Assembly (NCBI RefSeq): GCF_002177115.1
Contig: NZ_MVAG01000108.1
Coordinates: 62,001 to 126,000 of the forward strand
Length of the DNA stretch: 64,000 bases
Direction: 5' to 3'
From: Chryseobacterium mucoviscidosis
Lineage (GTDB): Bacteria > Bacteroidota > Bacteroidia > Flavobacteriales > Weeksellaceae
Shown here: positions 41,308-50,716 of the stretch, piece by piece
Layout: the number at the start of each line of letters is the position of its first letter
How positions within the stretch are numbered: the first letter of the stretch is position 1
Notes under the pieces: model-generated
Seen by the model: the letters and a program-made list of their open reading frames with translations, nothing else
The model's database searches: none
Told to the model about the DNA's origin: nothing
Position numbers and translations under genes: made by a program

Positions 41308-41384
41308 ATATTTCTCGGTATGTTTTTGGATTTCTATATGATTAATTTATATTTTTGTATAAAGTTGACTAAAAATAGATCAAA

Positions 41385-41966
41385 TTGAATTTATTTAAGA
41401 AGATTGTAAGCAAACTTACCAACCAGCCTGAGCAGGAAGAAAAGCAGAGTCTGGAAAAGTTAGGAGATTCCCTGAAAAATGCGGATCTCGACTATAAGTT
41501 TGCCCAACTGTTTACGCATTCCGGAGGTTTTTTTAACTACTGTGCTGATGAAGCGGAGGCGTTACAGACTTTGAACCAGATTATTAAAATTGAAGGAATT
41601 CACAATATATTCTGTTGGGATAAAGACCTTCAGAATTTCCTTAATGTGGTAAAAACACCGTATACTTCTGAACTTCAGAGCAATAATGATGCAAGTTTCA
41701 TTACCTGCGAATATCTTATTGCGTACGACGGAAGAATTATGCTTTCTCACAATAATATCCTTCATTATCATTCTTCCAGACTGCCGGATAAAATTATCAT
41801 TATGGCGAATATTTCACAGATTGTGAACAACCTGAATGATGCGATGGGAAAGATCAAAAGAAACGGAAATATCAAAAATCTAACTTCCATCAGCGGCGGA
41901 CAGTCGAAAATGGATACTTCTTCCCATACCAATACAAAACTGTTTTTATTGTTGCTTGAAGATTAA
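41385..41966 (+). CDS. LUD-domain (LutC-like) protein
   Basis: A 193-residue single-domain protein related to lactate-utilisation LutC/YkgG. The start is TTG at 41385; the first in-frame residues LNLFKKIVSKLTNQP fit the usual start of these proteins, and no ATG is nearby. SFITCEYLIAYDGRIMLS corresponds to the core of the LUD fold. Substrate is unknown; in Flavobacteriia it often stands alone, without LutAB. Its own -7 box (TATTTTTG at 41350-41357) lies after the ftsH terminator. cdsA follows after 24 bp. Confidence 0.8.
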   Translation: MNLFKKIVSKLTNQPEQEEKQSLEKLGDSLKNADLDYKFAQLFTHSGGFFNYCADEAEALQTLNQIIKIEGIHNIFCWDKDLQNFLNVVKTPYTSELQSNNDASFITCEYLIAYDGRIMLSHNNILHYHSSRLPDKIIIMANISQIVNNLNDAMGKIKRNGNIKNLTSISGGQSKMDTSSHTNTKLFLLLLED

Positions 41967-41990
41967 GCATCAGATTTAAAATTTAACATC

Positions 41991-42863
41991 TTGGACAAAA
42001 ATCTCATTCAAAGAACCTTATCAGGAATTGTTTACGTAGCAGTTATTATTCTTTGTACCACTCCGCTTGGAGCCCATTTAATCAACAGTATTTCGCCGGA
42101 TCTTGTGAAACAGCAGTATCTGTATTACGGATTAATCACACTTTTAATGGGAGTCGGTTCTTGGGAATGTTTTAAAATCATGAAATTCGGGAAAGGCTAT
42201 GAACGGTTTGTTGTTTTTCCTTTGGTAATTTTTATTTTTTATGTCTTCTCGAAAAGGTATTTCAATTTTGATTTCTTTTTCGATTTCAGACTGAGTGAAA
42301 TCCTTGCAATGGTTCTTATCGTGATTGCTGCCGTTACATTATTTAAATTCCCGAACGAATTATATTTTGACAGCGGAAAGCTTATTTTCACCGTAATTTA
42401 TGTGGCTCTGCCTTTCAGCTTTGCTTTGGGACTTCCTAAATTTACAAGCTATGACGACAGTTTTTCTTTAGAAGTACTGTTTCTGTTCATCCTGATCTGG
42501 AGCAGTGATACCTTTGCTTATTTAACCGGAAAATTCTTCGGAAAACATAAAATGGCGCCTAAAATTTCTCCTAAAAAAACATGGGAAGGTTATATTGGCG
42601 GTGTTGTTCTTACTTTAATCCTGTCTTACTTTGTAGAACATTATCATCCGGATCTTCGCGGAAACTGGATGGTGGTAGGTTTTCTGGTTGCTGCCTTCGC
42701 GCCGATCGGGGATTTGGTGGAAAGCCAACTGAAAAGAAATTTTGCCGTGAAAGACAGCGGAAACATCATTCCGGGACATGGAGGTGTATTAGACAGGCTG
42801 GATAGTTTCATTATTTGTGTTCCTGTCGTATATTTGTACTTTATTTTAGAAAAATTTATTTAA
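41991..42863 (+). CDS. cdsA: Phosphatidate cytidylyltransferase
   Basis: A 290-residue polytopic enzyme. The start is TTG at 41991; the next in-frame ATG would remove the first membrane helix. The CDS signature is intact at the C-terminus: PISPKKTWEGYIGG-like KISPKKTWEGYIGG, then GDLVESQLKRNFAVKDSG and PGHGGVLDRLDS. It makes CDP-diacylglycerol from phosphatidic acid. Four bases separate it from the phosphatidylserine decarboxylase gene, a functional pairing in phospholipid synthesis. Confidence 0.93.
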   Translation: MDKNLIQRTLSGIVYVAVIILCTTPLGAHLINSISPDLVKQQYLYYGLITLLMGVGSWECFKIMKFGKGYERFVVFPLVIFIFYVFSKRYFNFDFFFDFRLSEILAMVLIVIAAVTLFKFPNELYFDSGKLIFTVIYVALPFSFALGLPKFTSYDDSFSLEVLFLFILIWSSDTFAYLTGKFFGKHKMAPKISPKKTWEGYIGGVVLTLILSYFVEHYHPDLRGNWMVVGFLVAAFAPIGDLVESQLKRNFAVKDSGNIIPGHGGVLDRLDSFIICVPVVYLYFILEKFI

Positions 42864-42867
42864 TCTC

Positions 42868-43524
42868 ATGAAATTACACAGAGAATCAAAAGGAACCATT
42901 ACCGTTGCCACCATTCTGTTCATCATTTTGGGCGCATTGGCGATTTATTTTCTTGAAATGTGGTCGTTGGTGATCATTCTGCCATTACTGGTAATCTACA
43001 GTTTAGTATTTTGGTTCTTCAGAGTTCCGAATCGCGAAATTCTCGATCACAAAGAAAATGTTATTGCTCCGGTGGACGGAAAAGTGGTAATGATTAAAGA
43101 AGTAGAAGAGGACGAGTTTATCAAAGGAAAAGCGATTCAGATTTCTATTTTTATGTCTCCGCTGAATGTTCATATCTGCCGATATCCGGTTTCAGGAAAC
43201 GTAATTTATAAGAAATATCATCCGGGAAAATATCTTGTAGCGTGGCATGAAAAGTCTTCTACGGAAAACGAAAGAACAACCGTTGCAGTGGAAAGTTTAA
43301 CCAATCATAAAGTGGTTTTCAGACAGATTGCAGGATATGTGGCAAGAAGAATTGTTTTCTACTGTAATGAGGGCGATACGGCAAAAGCAGGACACGAGTT
43401 CGGTTTCATTAAGTTCGGTTCCAGAATGGACGTATTTCTTCCGTTAGATACAGAAATTGTATGTAAGATCGGGGACATTACGAAAGGAGGTCTTGATGTG
43501 ATCGCCAGAATGAAGGAAGAATAG
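42868..43524 (+). CDS. psd: Phosphatidylserine decarboxylase
   Basis: A 218-residue short (archaeal/Bacteroidetes) type Psd. Two N-terminal membrane helices, then APVDGKVVMIKE, SIFMSPLNVHICRYPVSG and FIKFGSRMDVFLP. The Gly-Ser in FGSRMDVF is the self-cleavage site that creates the pyruvoyl group. It converts phosphatidylserine to phosphatidylethanolamine at the inner membrane. It is the last gene of the LUD-cdsA-psd unit, ended by a terminator at 43551. Confidence 0.93.
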   Translation: MKLHRESKGTITVATILFIILGALAIYFLEMWSLVIILPLLVIYSLVFWFFRVPNREILDHKENVIAPVDGKVVMIKEVEEDEFIKGKAIQISIFMSPLNVHICRYPVSGNVIYKKYHPGKYLVAWHEKSSTENERTTVAVESLTNHKVVFRQIAGYVARRIVFYCNEGDTAKAGHEFGFIKFGSRMDVFLPLDTEIVCKIGDITKGGLDVIARMKEE

Positions 43525-43550
43525 AATCTGATACAAAATTATTATAATAC

Positions 43551-43587
43551 AGAGAGAGGTTTTTTTAGCCTCTCTTTTTGTTTTTTT
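43551..43587 (+). terminator. Terminator of cdsA-psd unit
   Basis: AGAGAGG pairs with CCTCTCT around a T-rich loop; a long T-run follows. Confidence 0.8.
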
Positions 43588-43604
43588 AAGAGTTTGCACA
43601 GTCT

Positions 43605-43624
43605 TTTATTACGCTTTACTACGC
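43605..43624. promoter_or_regulatory. Tandem TTTAyTACGC motif upstream of the regulator gene
   Basis: TTTATTACGC is followed immediately by TTTACTACGC. The second copy recurs at 44925-44934, upstream of the surface-protein gene. The 43525-43875 spacer also has the palindrome ATACGTAT (43625-43632) and a -7 box TATATTTG at 43813-43820; otherwise it holds no gene. Confidence 0.55.
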
Positions 43625-43875
43625 ATACGTATAATTGAGTGGAGGTGTAGTGTGTAAAAGATCCTCTGATCTGCTAACTTTACCTTTAATTGACACCAGA
43701 CAATTTACCGATAATTTTGATGTATTACTTTATTGAAATTTATTCTTCAAATGAAAAATCGGGGTTTTAAGATGTTTGAGGTTGAAGGTAAAAATAGTTT
43801 ATCAGGTTTTAGTATATTTGCAATATTGAATTTAAAGTACTAAACGATAAATTCAGTTCTAAAAAAACACACTCA

Positions 43876-44853
43876 ATGATTTACAAATTTTTCTTCCATA
43901 AAGGAGAAAAAGTGGATAATTCTGAAAATGGTTATGATCAGTTAATTAATCGCTATTTACTTTTTCTTTTTTTTATATTTTTATTTTATTCTCTTTTTAT
44001 AATTACTTTTTACAGAGATATTATTGCTTCTGTTTTCCTGATCATCATTACCCTATTCTGGATATTGATGATCTCAATTGAAGATAAGGTAAAAAAGTCT
44101 CATAAGAATATCAAGATAACAGTTACCAGCATTCTTGTATTCCTTACTCTTATTGTAAGCTTTTTTAATATCTATACATCAAAATTGGCAGGGATAGAAT
44201 ATTTCTATTTCAGTATTCTGTTTGCCATACCTCTTTTCTTCAATTACCGTAAAGACAAGATTGAAATTTATTTTTTAGCTCTGTTCATCAGCTTTAATTT
44301 TATTATCTGTCTTTATTATGATTTTAGCTTTTTACCGAGAAGCAAATTTTTACAAAACAAAGATTACATTACCATAAAACTCATTAATATTTTATTTTCT
44401 ATCGTTTCTTTTTTAATAGATATGGTATTTATAAGCCAGAAAGATGAACTTATCAACGGATTAATGAAAAACACAAAAATTAAGGATTCAACAATTGAAG
44501 ACCTTATAAAAACCAATACTCAGCTCATGAAAAACCAGATGCTGGTGAATCATCTTACGGACGAAAATATTGAAGAAATATTCAGACTGGCAGAGAAAAA
44601 TTCAGTTTTGTTTTTTGAGAGATTTCAAATCTTTTTTCCGGGTTTCATCCCCGCTATTTTAGAGATTAATCCTAACCTCATTCATTCTGAACTCTATTTT
44701 TGTGCATTAATGAAGCTGGATTTCGATACGAAAAAAATTGCCCAGTGTACCAATAACAGCATAAGAGCCGTAGAAAGTAAAAAGTACAGAATACGAAAAA
44801 AACTGAATATTCCTTCCGATATTAATATCAACAGCTTTCTTCTTAAAATATAA
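43876..44853 (+). CDS. Membrane-bound LuxR-like transcriptional regulator
   Basis: A 325-residue protein. Six hydrophobic helices fill residues about 27-186, a linker of about 70 residues follows (with a possible coiled coil), and residues about 262-325 form a C-terminal HTH: FCALMKLDFDTKKIAQCTNN then SIRAVESKKYRIRKKLN, the LuxR-type DNA-binding pattern. I know such multi-pass LuxR-like proteins in Chryseobacterium but no assigned target. It sits between two spacers that share the TTTACTACGC motif, so autoregulation and control of the downstream surface protein are plausible. Confidence 0.8.
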   Translation: MIYKFFFHKGEKVDNSENGYDQLINRYLLFLFFIFLFYSLFIITFYRDIIASVFLIIITLFWILMISIEDKVKKSHKNIKITVTSILVFLTLIVSFFNIYTSKLAGIEYFYFSILFAIPLFFNYRKDKIEIYFLALFISFNFIICLYYDFSFLPRSKFLQNKDYITIKLINILFSIVSFLIDMVFISQKDELINGLMKNTKIKDSTIEDLIKTNTQLMKNQMLVNHLTDENIEEIFRLAEKNSVLFFERFQIFFPGFIPAILEINPNLIHSELYFCALMKLDFDTKKIAQCTNNSIRAVESKKYRIRKKLNIPSDININSFLLKI

Positions 44854-44925
44854 GACCATGCAGTTTTCAGATTTTTATCATCCGGAATTCTGAATTTGTG
44901 TTAAAATGTTAATAACGTGTGAGTT

Positions 44926-44942
44926 TTACTACGCGTGAGTAA
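44926..44942. promoter_or_regulatory. Imperfect palindrome upstream of the surface-protein promoter
   Basis: TTACTACGCGTGAGTAA; 15 of 17 positions are symmetric. It contains the TTTACTACGC motif also found upstream of the neighbouring regulator gene and ends 18 bp before the -33 TTG. Confidence 0.6.
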
Positions 44943-44960
44943 CATTGCGTATCAAAAATT

Positions 44961-44992
44961 TTGTTACATCATTTTTACAGAGACTAATTTTG
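44961..44992 (+). promoter_or_regulatory. Promoter of the surface-protein gene
   Basis: TTG at 44961-44963, then 21 bp, then TAATTTTG at 44985-44992, matching the Bacteroidetes -33/-7 pattern. The palindrome at 44926-44942 lies directly upstream, a typical activator position. Confidence 0.65.
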
Positions 44993-45037
44993 CAGAGATT
45001 ATAATCTTTATTTAAAATTTTAATCTAAAAATAAAAA

Positions 45038-46828
45038 ATGATGAATACAAAAATTACCAGATGTTTAGCAAGAACATTACTGATTGTTCTGTTCTTTGCT
45101 TTTGAAAATTTTTTTTCGCAGTACAACGGAGCAGTAGGGATTAATACTTCTTCGCCCAATACCAATTCTGTTCTGGACATTGTTTCAGGAAATAGCAATA
45201 AGGGAATTCTCATTCCGCGTCTTACTGAAACTCAGCGAAATGCCATAGTCATCAACTCGGCAAATGATGATGGTCTTACGGTTTACAATACCACAGAAGA
45301 CTGCCTGAACTATTGGAGCCTTGCAGATAATGAATGGAAAAGCGTCTGCGGACAAATAGGAAAATCGGTTTTTACAATCGATTGTTCTAATACAAAAGCT
45401 GTTGGAAGTTACGTAAAAGGAAAAGAATTAACCACTTCCAATTACCTTAGTGTGACGGTAAATGTTACTAAAATAGGAAATTATACGATTATGGGCACCA
45501 CAACTAACGGTTATAATTTTTATGGAACAGGAGTTTTTTTGAACACAGGTATACAAACAATACAAATTCCGGGACAGGGAACTCCTGCCGCGATACAAAC
45601 AGACACAATACAGCTTTCTGCCAATGGAGTTGATGTTACGTGTACACCACCAGTTACGATTACTGTTCTAAGCCCTGCAGCAACCTATACAATGAGTTGT
45701 GGAAAAGCAATAGTAAATGGTGTATATAAAGTAGGAACGCCTCTCACGGCTTCAAATACAATAACATTGCCTGTAAATGTTACTTCTCTGGGAAGTTACA
45801 CGATTACCACTAATACAGTTGATGGAATTTCTTTTAGTGGTTCCGGAACTTTTACAGCAACTGGAAATCAAAACATTACTTTACAAGGAACGGGCACGCC
45901 TACTTCTACTTCGGTTAAAACAATTACAATAACTTCTGATAGCCAAGGTGGTGTATCTACAACATGTACGGTAAGTGTAGTTGTAGTTATTCCAATTAAA
46001 AGATTACTCGCAGTAGGAACGTCAGAAAATGTATATGGGTATAATTTTTCAGGAATAGCAGCATCTGGACGAATGATTTCTACAGCCTCAAATTTTGGGA
46101 CTACAGCAACAAGTGTAGTAAAAGCAGAAGGGTTTACAAGAATTAATGGTGGAAATAGTCCTAGTATTGCTCAGTTGCAAGGTTGGCTTTCTGGTTCAAG
46201 TCCTGTTGATATTATGGTTATAGGATATTCATGGGCACCTTCTGATGCTGAAGCAGATATTATTGCAGATTATTTGGTGAAAGGAGGAGTTGTTTTGGCA
46301 TTCAGTGAATCCAATGCAGGTATGCAAAGACTTTTTAGGTATGTATTTAATGATAATACCATTACAACAGGTGGTGTAAATGCAGCGGGTGCTTTGTACA
46401 GACTTCCTGTAATTAATGATGAAATTATAAACGGACCTTTTGGTGATGCAAGAGGCAAGACTTGGGGAGAAGATGCTTCAGCAACTACTTATGCATCAGG
46501 TATTCCTTCCAGCGAAATAGATATATATTCTACAGATTCTGATCTATCACAGGCTTCACCTGGAGGTACAGCGGGAAGAGTCACTGCATTTAAGCATAAA
46601 ACACTGAATTTCATATGGATTGGTGATGGTGGTTTTAATTCAAATTGTGGTGCTTCTGATACTATTTGTCCTTTTGAAGTAAACGGAAGTAATTTGCCGG
46701 TTGTTAAAACTTCTTATGGAAGAGGAGGAGATGCATTAGATCAGGATGTTTATAATTCAATTATCTCTGCGAATGCTTTTGCATGGGCAATAAAACAAGC
46801 TGAATTTAATGGAATAAATACACAGTAA
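45038..46828 (+). CDS. Secreted surface protein with two Ig-like repeats and a GATase-like C-terminal domain
   Basis: A 596-residue protein with a signal peptide (ending FFSQ near residue 28). Residues 31-104 hold a stretch common in Chryseobacterium surface proteins: GAVGINTSSPNT, GILIPRLTETQR, NYWSLADNEWKSVCG. Two tandem units of about 100 residues follow (112-211 and 217-317), each with a start Cys (IDCSNTK, MSCGKAI), PVNVT/TVNVT, NYTI/SYTI and GTPA/GTPT, ending in a Cys-containing strand. Residues 320-596 look like a class I glutamine amidotransferase/ThuA-like fold (IMVIGYSWAPSDAEADIIAD, KGGVVLAFSESNAG). No T9SS C-terminal sorting domain is visible. Function unknown. Confidence 0.75.
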   Translation: MMNTKITRCLARTLLIVLFFAFENFFSQYNGAVGINTSSPNTNSVLDIVSGNSNKGILIPRLTETQRNAIVINSANDDGLTVYNTTEDCLNYWSLADNEWKSVCGQIGKSVFTIDCSNTKAVGSYVKGKELTTSNYLSVTVNVTKIGNYTIMGTTTNGYNFYGTGVFLNTGIQTIQIPGQGTPAAIQTDTIQLSANGVDVTCTPPVTITVLSPAATYTMSCGKAIVNGVYKVGTPLTASNTITLPVNVTSLGSYTITTNTVDGISFSGSGTFTATGNQNITLQGTGTPTSTSVKTITITSDSQGGVSTTCTVSVVVVIPIKRLLAVGTSENVYGYNFSGIAASGRMISTASNFGTTATSVVKAEGFTRINGGNSPSIAQLQGWLSGSSPVDIMVIGYSWAPSDAEADIIADYLVKGGVVLAFSESNAGMQRLFRYVFNDNTITTGGVNAAGALYRLPVINDEIINGPFGDARGKTWGEDASATTYASGIPSSEIDIYSTDSDLSQASPGGTAGRVTAFKHKTLNFIWIGDGGFNSNCGASDTICPFEVNGSNLPVVKTSYGRGGDALDQDVYNSIISANAFAWAIKQAEFNGINTQ

Positions 46829-46866
46829 AGAATATAATAGTCACAATTATATAGTTTTTAAAGGTC

Positions 46867-46903
46867 GCTTCTGCATCGTTCATGTTGCAGAAGCTTTTGT
46901 TTT
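46867..46903 (+). terminator. Terminator of the surface-protein gene
   Basis: GCTTCTGCA and TGCAGAAGC pair exactly around 10 bases; TTTTGTTTTG follows. Confidence 0.8.
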
Positions 46904-47007
46904 GTAGAAATAATAAGCTTAAATGAAGCCAAAAATGGAAATTTGAAAACCTGATTCATAAAGATATTGGTTTTTAATCTTGCATTGAAACTGAATCCGT
47001 TTAATAA

Positions 47008-47053
47008 AAAAAAGAGTATTCCTCAGATTTTAACCCTTTCGAAATACTCTTTC
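47008..47053 (-). terminator. Terminator of the MsbA-like ABC gene
   Basis: AAAGAGTATT and AATACTCTTT pair around a 22-base loop. On the minus strand a T-run follows, 22 bp after the ABC gene stop codon. Confidence 0.6.
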
Positions 47054-47074
47054 TTAATTTTATTGTAAACAGAA

Positions 47075-48913
47075 TTAATCGAAATTCTGCAGTTCTACAA
47101 GTTTGTGATAAACACCTTTTTTCGCGATAAGATCGTGATGGGTTCCCTGTTCTACAATATCCCCTTTTTCCATTACCACAATCCAGTCCGCTTTCTGAAT
47201 GGTAGAAAGTCTGTGGGCAATAACCAAAGAGGTTCTGTTTTCCATCATCTTTTCCAGTGCATCCTGAACAAATCTTTCCGATTCGGTGTCCAAAGCAGAA
47301 GTTGCTTCATCCAGAATCATAATCGGTGGATTTTTCAATACGGCTCTTGCAATGGAAACCCTCTGTTTCTGACCTCCTGAAAGCTTTCCTCCGTCATCTC
47401 CGATGTTAGAATCGTATCCGTCAGGAAGATTCGTAATAAAGTTATCTGCATTGGCAATTTTAGCAGCGGCAATTACCTCTTCTCTGGTGGCTTCAGGTTT
47501 CCCCATCAGAATATTATTGTACACCGTATCATTAAATAATACAGATTCCTGGGTAACCATCCCGAGAAGCTTACGGTATTCTTTTAACCTTAAATTTTTA
47601 ATATTTACCCCATCAATCAGAATTTCCCCTTCGGAAACATCATAAAATCTTGCCAGAAGATTCGCGATCGTTGTTTTTCCGCTTCCGCTTTGTCCGACAA
47701 GAGCTACCGTTTTTCCTTTTGGAATACTCAAAGAGAAATTTTTAAGAATGGCGTGTTCTTTATCATAATAAAAACCGATATTTTTAAACTCAATAGCTGT
47801 ATTAAGCGTCGAAATACTTACAGGATCAGCAACTTCTTCAATTTTTACATCAGCTTCAAGAATTTCCAAAACCCTGTGCAAAGAAGCTTCTCCTTTCTGT
47901 ACGTTTGAAATTGATTGTGATAAACTCTTTACCGGAGGCAAAATCTGGAAGAACATTCCTAAAAAAACCAGAAAATCCTGTGGCGCAATGCTGTGTTCCA
48001 CAACAATCTGCTTTCCGCCATACCATGCAATGATTAAGAAGGTAACAGAGCCCAGAAATTCGCTGATTGGCGATGCCAGTTCTTTTTTTCTTCCCAATCG
48101 TATTGAGCTGTTGATCCATCTCTGCATAGAACCCATAAAGCGGTTATCCATGATCTTTTCTGCACTGAAAATCTTAATTACTTTTGAAGACTTTAAAGTT
48201 TCATCAACAATAGAAAATATCGTTCCCATTTCATTCTGCGCTTCGTGAGAATCTTTTTTAAGACTTTTCCCGATTAACGCGATTAAAGTTCCCATCACCG
48301 GTAAAACCAGAAGAGAAAAAAGGGTTAATTCAGAACTTAGCAGAAACAGACTTATTAAAGTACTCACAAGCATAAACGGAGCATTAATCAGCTCTACCAA
48401 ACTTCCTAAAATACTGCCTTCCACCTCGCCTACGTCATTGGACATACGCGACATCATATCTCCTTTTCTGCTTTCTGTAAAAAATGAAACCGGCAAAGCT
48501 AAAACCTTACGGTACATTTCTCCGCGCAGATCTTTTGTAACACCTACACGATAATTAATCAACAGGAAAGATCCTAAATATCTGAAAAGGTTTCTCAGCA
48601 AAAACATAAATGCTGTGATGACGCAGAGCCATGCCAAAACATTCAGCGTACCATAATCATCCACTAAAGTCTGGATGTAGTAATTGGAATAGTTTTTCAG
48701 ATAAGGAAATAAATCTGTAAGGTTTCCGGAATAAACAGGCGGAGATTCAAAATCTTCCCTTTTAATAGTTCCGAAAAGCATTCCCAAAACAGGAAGAATG
48801 GTTCCTAAAGAAGCAATCTGAAATACAGAATATAATAAGTTGAAAAATAAACTTCCGAAAATATATTTCTGGTGTGGTTTGGCGAATTTTAATATTTTTT
48901 TATATTCGTTCAT
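47075..48913 (-). CDS. MsbA-like ABC exporter (fused permease-ATPase)
   Basis: A 612-residue half-transporter. Six membrane helices occupy about residues 15-320. The ATPase domain has Walker A GQSGSGKTT (near 407), signature LSGGQKQR, Walker B MILDEATSALD and the H-loop IAHRLSTI. The length and the MSRMSNDVGEVEGS coupling segment fit lipid-exporting MsbA, which flips lipid A core, but close relatives export peptides or drugs. It stands alone. Confidence 0.88.
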   Translation of the reverse strand: MNEYKKILKFAKPHQKYIFGSLFFNLLYSVFQIASLGTILPVLGMLFGTIKREDFESPPVYSGNLTDLFPYLKNYSNYYIQTLVDDYGTLNVLAWLCVITAFMFLLRNLFRYLGSFLLINYRVGVTKDLRGEMYRKVLALPVSFFTESRKGDMMSRMSNDVGEVEGSILGSLVELINAPFMLVSTLISLFLLSSELTLFSLLVLPVMGTLIALIGKSLKKDSHEAQNEMGTIFSIVDETLKSSKVIKIFSAEKIMDNRFMGSMQRWINSSIRLGRKKELASPISEFLGSVTFLIIAWYGGKQIVVEHSIAPQDFLVFLGMFFQILPPVKSLSQSISNVQKGEASLHRVLEILEADVKIEEVADPVSISTLNTAIEFKNIGFYYDKEHAILKNFSLSIPKGKTVALVGQSGSGKTTIANLLARFYDVSEGEILIDGVNIKNLRLKEYRKLLGMVTQESVLFNDTVYNNILMGKPEATREEVIAAAKIANADNFITNLPDGYDSNIGDDGGKLSGGQKQRVSIARAVLKNPPIMILDEATSALDTESERFVQDALEKMMENRTSLVIAHRLSTIQKADWIVVMEKGDIVEQGTHHDLIAKKGVYHKLVELQNFD

Positions 48914-49040
48914 TCAATGAAAAAATTGGATAGCAAAATTACGTAATTAAAATGATAAGACGTTTTTAATCGACTTTTACTTTATAATAAGTTGATGTAC
49001 CAAGTATTTTGTTACAGATTTTCGTGCAGATATTTCTCAG

Positions 49041-49073
49041 AAAAAACAAAGCCACCCGAAGAAAGATGGCTTT
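49041..49073 (-). terminator. Terminator of the M28 peptidase gene
   Basis: On the minus strand AAAGCCA and TGGCTTT pair, and TGTTTTTTCT follows. Confidence 0.7.
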
Positions 49074-49085
49074 AGATATCGAATT

Positions 49086-50006
49086 TTAAAATTTCACTTT
49101 ATCGTTATACTTCGGTTCAAAATTCTTTGGCGAAAGTTTGTCTAAAGTCTTCCCGAAATTATTGATGATGGTGGTTAAATTCTCGAAATCCACCACATTT
49201 ACATCATCGTTTTCATGATGATAATGTGTAGCTTTCGTCATGTCAACCGTAGAAAAAGAATGCGCGATAATTTTTTTCTTAACGAAACTCACATTGTCTG
49301 ATCGGTAGAAAAGCTGTTCTGAAGCATAAGGATCAGGATTTATTTTTAAGCCGTTTGCCGCATTTTTATTAAACAATTCATCAAGATCCGAAAATTCATC
49401 ACCCGTCATAAACAAAGCATTCTTTCCGAAAGCAGATTCTGTAGCCACCATTTCAAAATTAAACAGCGCAGTCATTTTATCATAAATCGGATTTAAATTC
49501 TCGTCCTTTGAAATGGCTCTGGAACCCAGCATTCCTTTTTCCTCTCCGTTAAATGCCATGAAAACCAAAGAAAACTCCGGTTTTTTATTTTTGAAATAAT
49601 CTGCAATTCCTACCAGAGTGGTAATTCCGCTTGCATCATCATCGGCTCCGTTGTAAATATTGTCTTTAAGATTATTGCTGGTTCCGATATGATCAAAATG
49701 TCCGGAAAATCCTAAGAATTTTTCTGTTTTACCCTTTTTTACGCCGCATACATTATACACGGTTTTTCCCTTGTATTCAAAAGGAACGAGATAAGAATTT
49801 CCGGTACAGAAATCTAAATTGTTTTCTTTAAAAAGCTTTGCGATATAATTGGCGGCGTTATCATTTTCAGCAGTTCCGATTTCTCTGCCTTTCATTTCAT
49901 CGGAGGCCAGAGTTGCAAGCACAGTTTGCACTCTTTCCGTCGAAACTTCCTGTGCAAAAGAAAATATTGAAAAGAGCGAGAAAGTAAGATAAGTAAGTTT
50001 TTTCAT
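49086..50006 (-). CDS. Secreted M28 metallopeptidase
   Basis: I start at the ATG at 50006, giving 306 residues with a signal peptide (MKKLTYLTFSLFSIFSFAQ). A longer frame to 50093 would bury the signal. Zinc ligands of the M28 aminopeptidase fold appear as FSGHFDHIG, NGADDDASGI, FMAFNGEEKGMLGS and a final HYHHEND. It likely removes N-terminal amino acids in the periplasm or outside the cell. No PA or C-terminal sorting domain. Confidence 0.88.
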   Translation of the reverse strand: MKKLTYLTFSLFSIFSFAQEVSTERVQTVLATLASDEMKGREIGTAENDNAANYIAKLFKENNLDFCTGNSYLVPFEYKGKTVYNVCGVKKGKTEKFLGFSGHFDHIGTSNNLKDNIYNGADDDASGITTLVGIADYFKNKKPEFSLVFMAFNGEEKGMLGSRAISKDENLNPIYDKMTALFNFEMVATESAFGKNALFMTGDEFSDLDELFNKNAANGLKINPDPYASEQLFYRSDNVSFVKKKIIAHSFSTVDMTKATHYHHENDDVNVVDFENLTTIINNFGKTLDKLSPKNFEPKYNDKVKF

Positions 50007-50130
50007 TTTTAATAATTTATAAACAATCTGTCGCAGTATAAACGGAAATGTTGCACGGAAAATATATTCAGTTGAAAAATAATAGGAATACATCTCCTAA
50101 AGACGAATAATTCTGAAAATACACAAATAA

Positions 50131-50157
50131 AAAAACAGCTCCTAAAAGAAGCTGTTC
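50131..50157 (-). terminator. Terminator of the DUF4293 gene
   Basis: AACAGCT and AGCTGTT pair around CCTAAAAGA; T-run on the minus strand side. Confidence 0.7.
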
Positions 50158-50180
50158 TCACTCAAAAAATCGTTGTAAGG

Positions 50181-50570
50181 TTATCGAAGTCTGTCTACAG
50201 ATTTTACGAGCCTCTCATCTTTTTTGATGTAAATGTTTGCTATAAGCAGACAGATCACCGCAATTAATGAGAAAACCGGCTCAATACCCTTCTCAGGAAA
50301 ATCTATTCCTCCGGATAATTTTAGTAACCAGTACATCAATACACCAATCAACAAAGCGTTTATAATAATGCTGATGTTATTCAGCAGAATTTGTCTTTTT
50401 CTGTTTTTAAAGCTGAAAATACTGAGTACTCCCACCAAAACAAGGACAATACATCCGATATTAATCACAGGAATGCTGTCCGAAATAACAACATCCTCTC
50501 CTGTAATGAACAGAAATACAGCAGCCAACACTGCTAAAAAAGTCCATATAGTCTGTATTCTTTGTAGCAT
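50181..50570 (-). CDS. DUF4293 membrane protein
   Basis: I start at the ATG at 50570 (MLQRIQTIWTFLAVLAAVFL), giving 129 residues; the upstream in-frame codons overlap the rho promoter region and look non-coding. Four hydrophobic helices are visible. MLQRIQTIWTFLA is the family signature. DUF4293 is Bacteroidetes-specific and commonly divergent from rho, as here. Function unknown. Confidence 0.85.
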   Translation of the reverse strand: MLQRIQTIWTFLAVLAAVFLFITGEDVVISDSIPVINIGCIVLVLVGVLSIFSFKNRKRQILLNNISIIINALLIGVLMYWLLKLSGGIDFPEKGIEPVFSLIAVICLLIANIYIKKDERLVKSVDRLR

Positions 50571-50716
50571 TGAATATTTAATTCTACGCAAAAGTAATAT
50601 AAATTTTGCACAATTCAAAAATAAGTGTAGATTTGCATTATACGAATGTACTTGAAAACAACAGTCACCTGACTTACTTTTCTTATTCACAATTAATTAC
50701 ATTTTTTACACTAAAT

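Noticed and set aside
43605-43624. CRISPR-like tandem repeat
   Set aside because: Only two 10-bp units with no spacer; no cas genes. Better read as a binding-site tandem.
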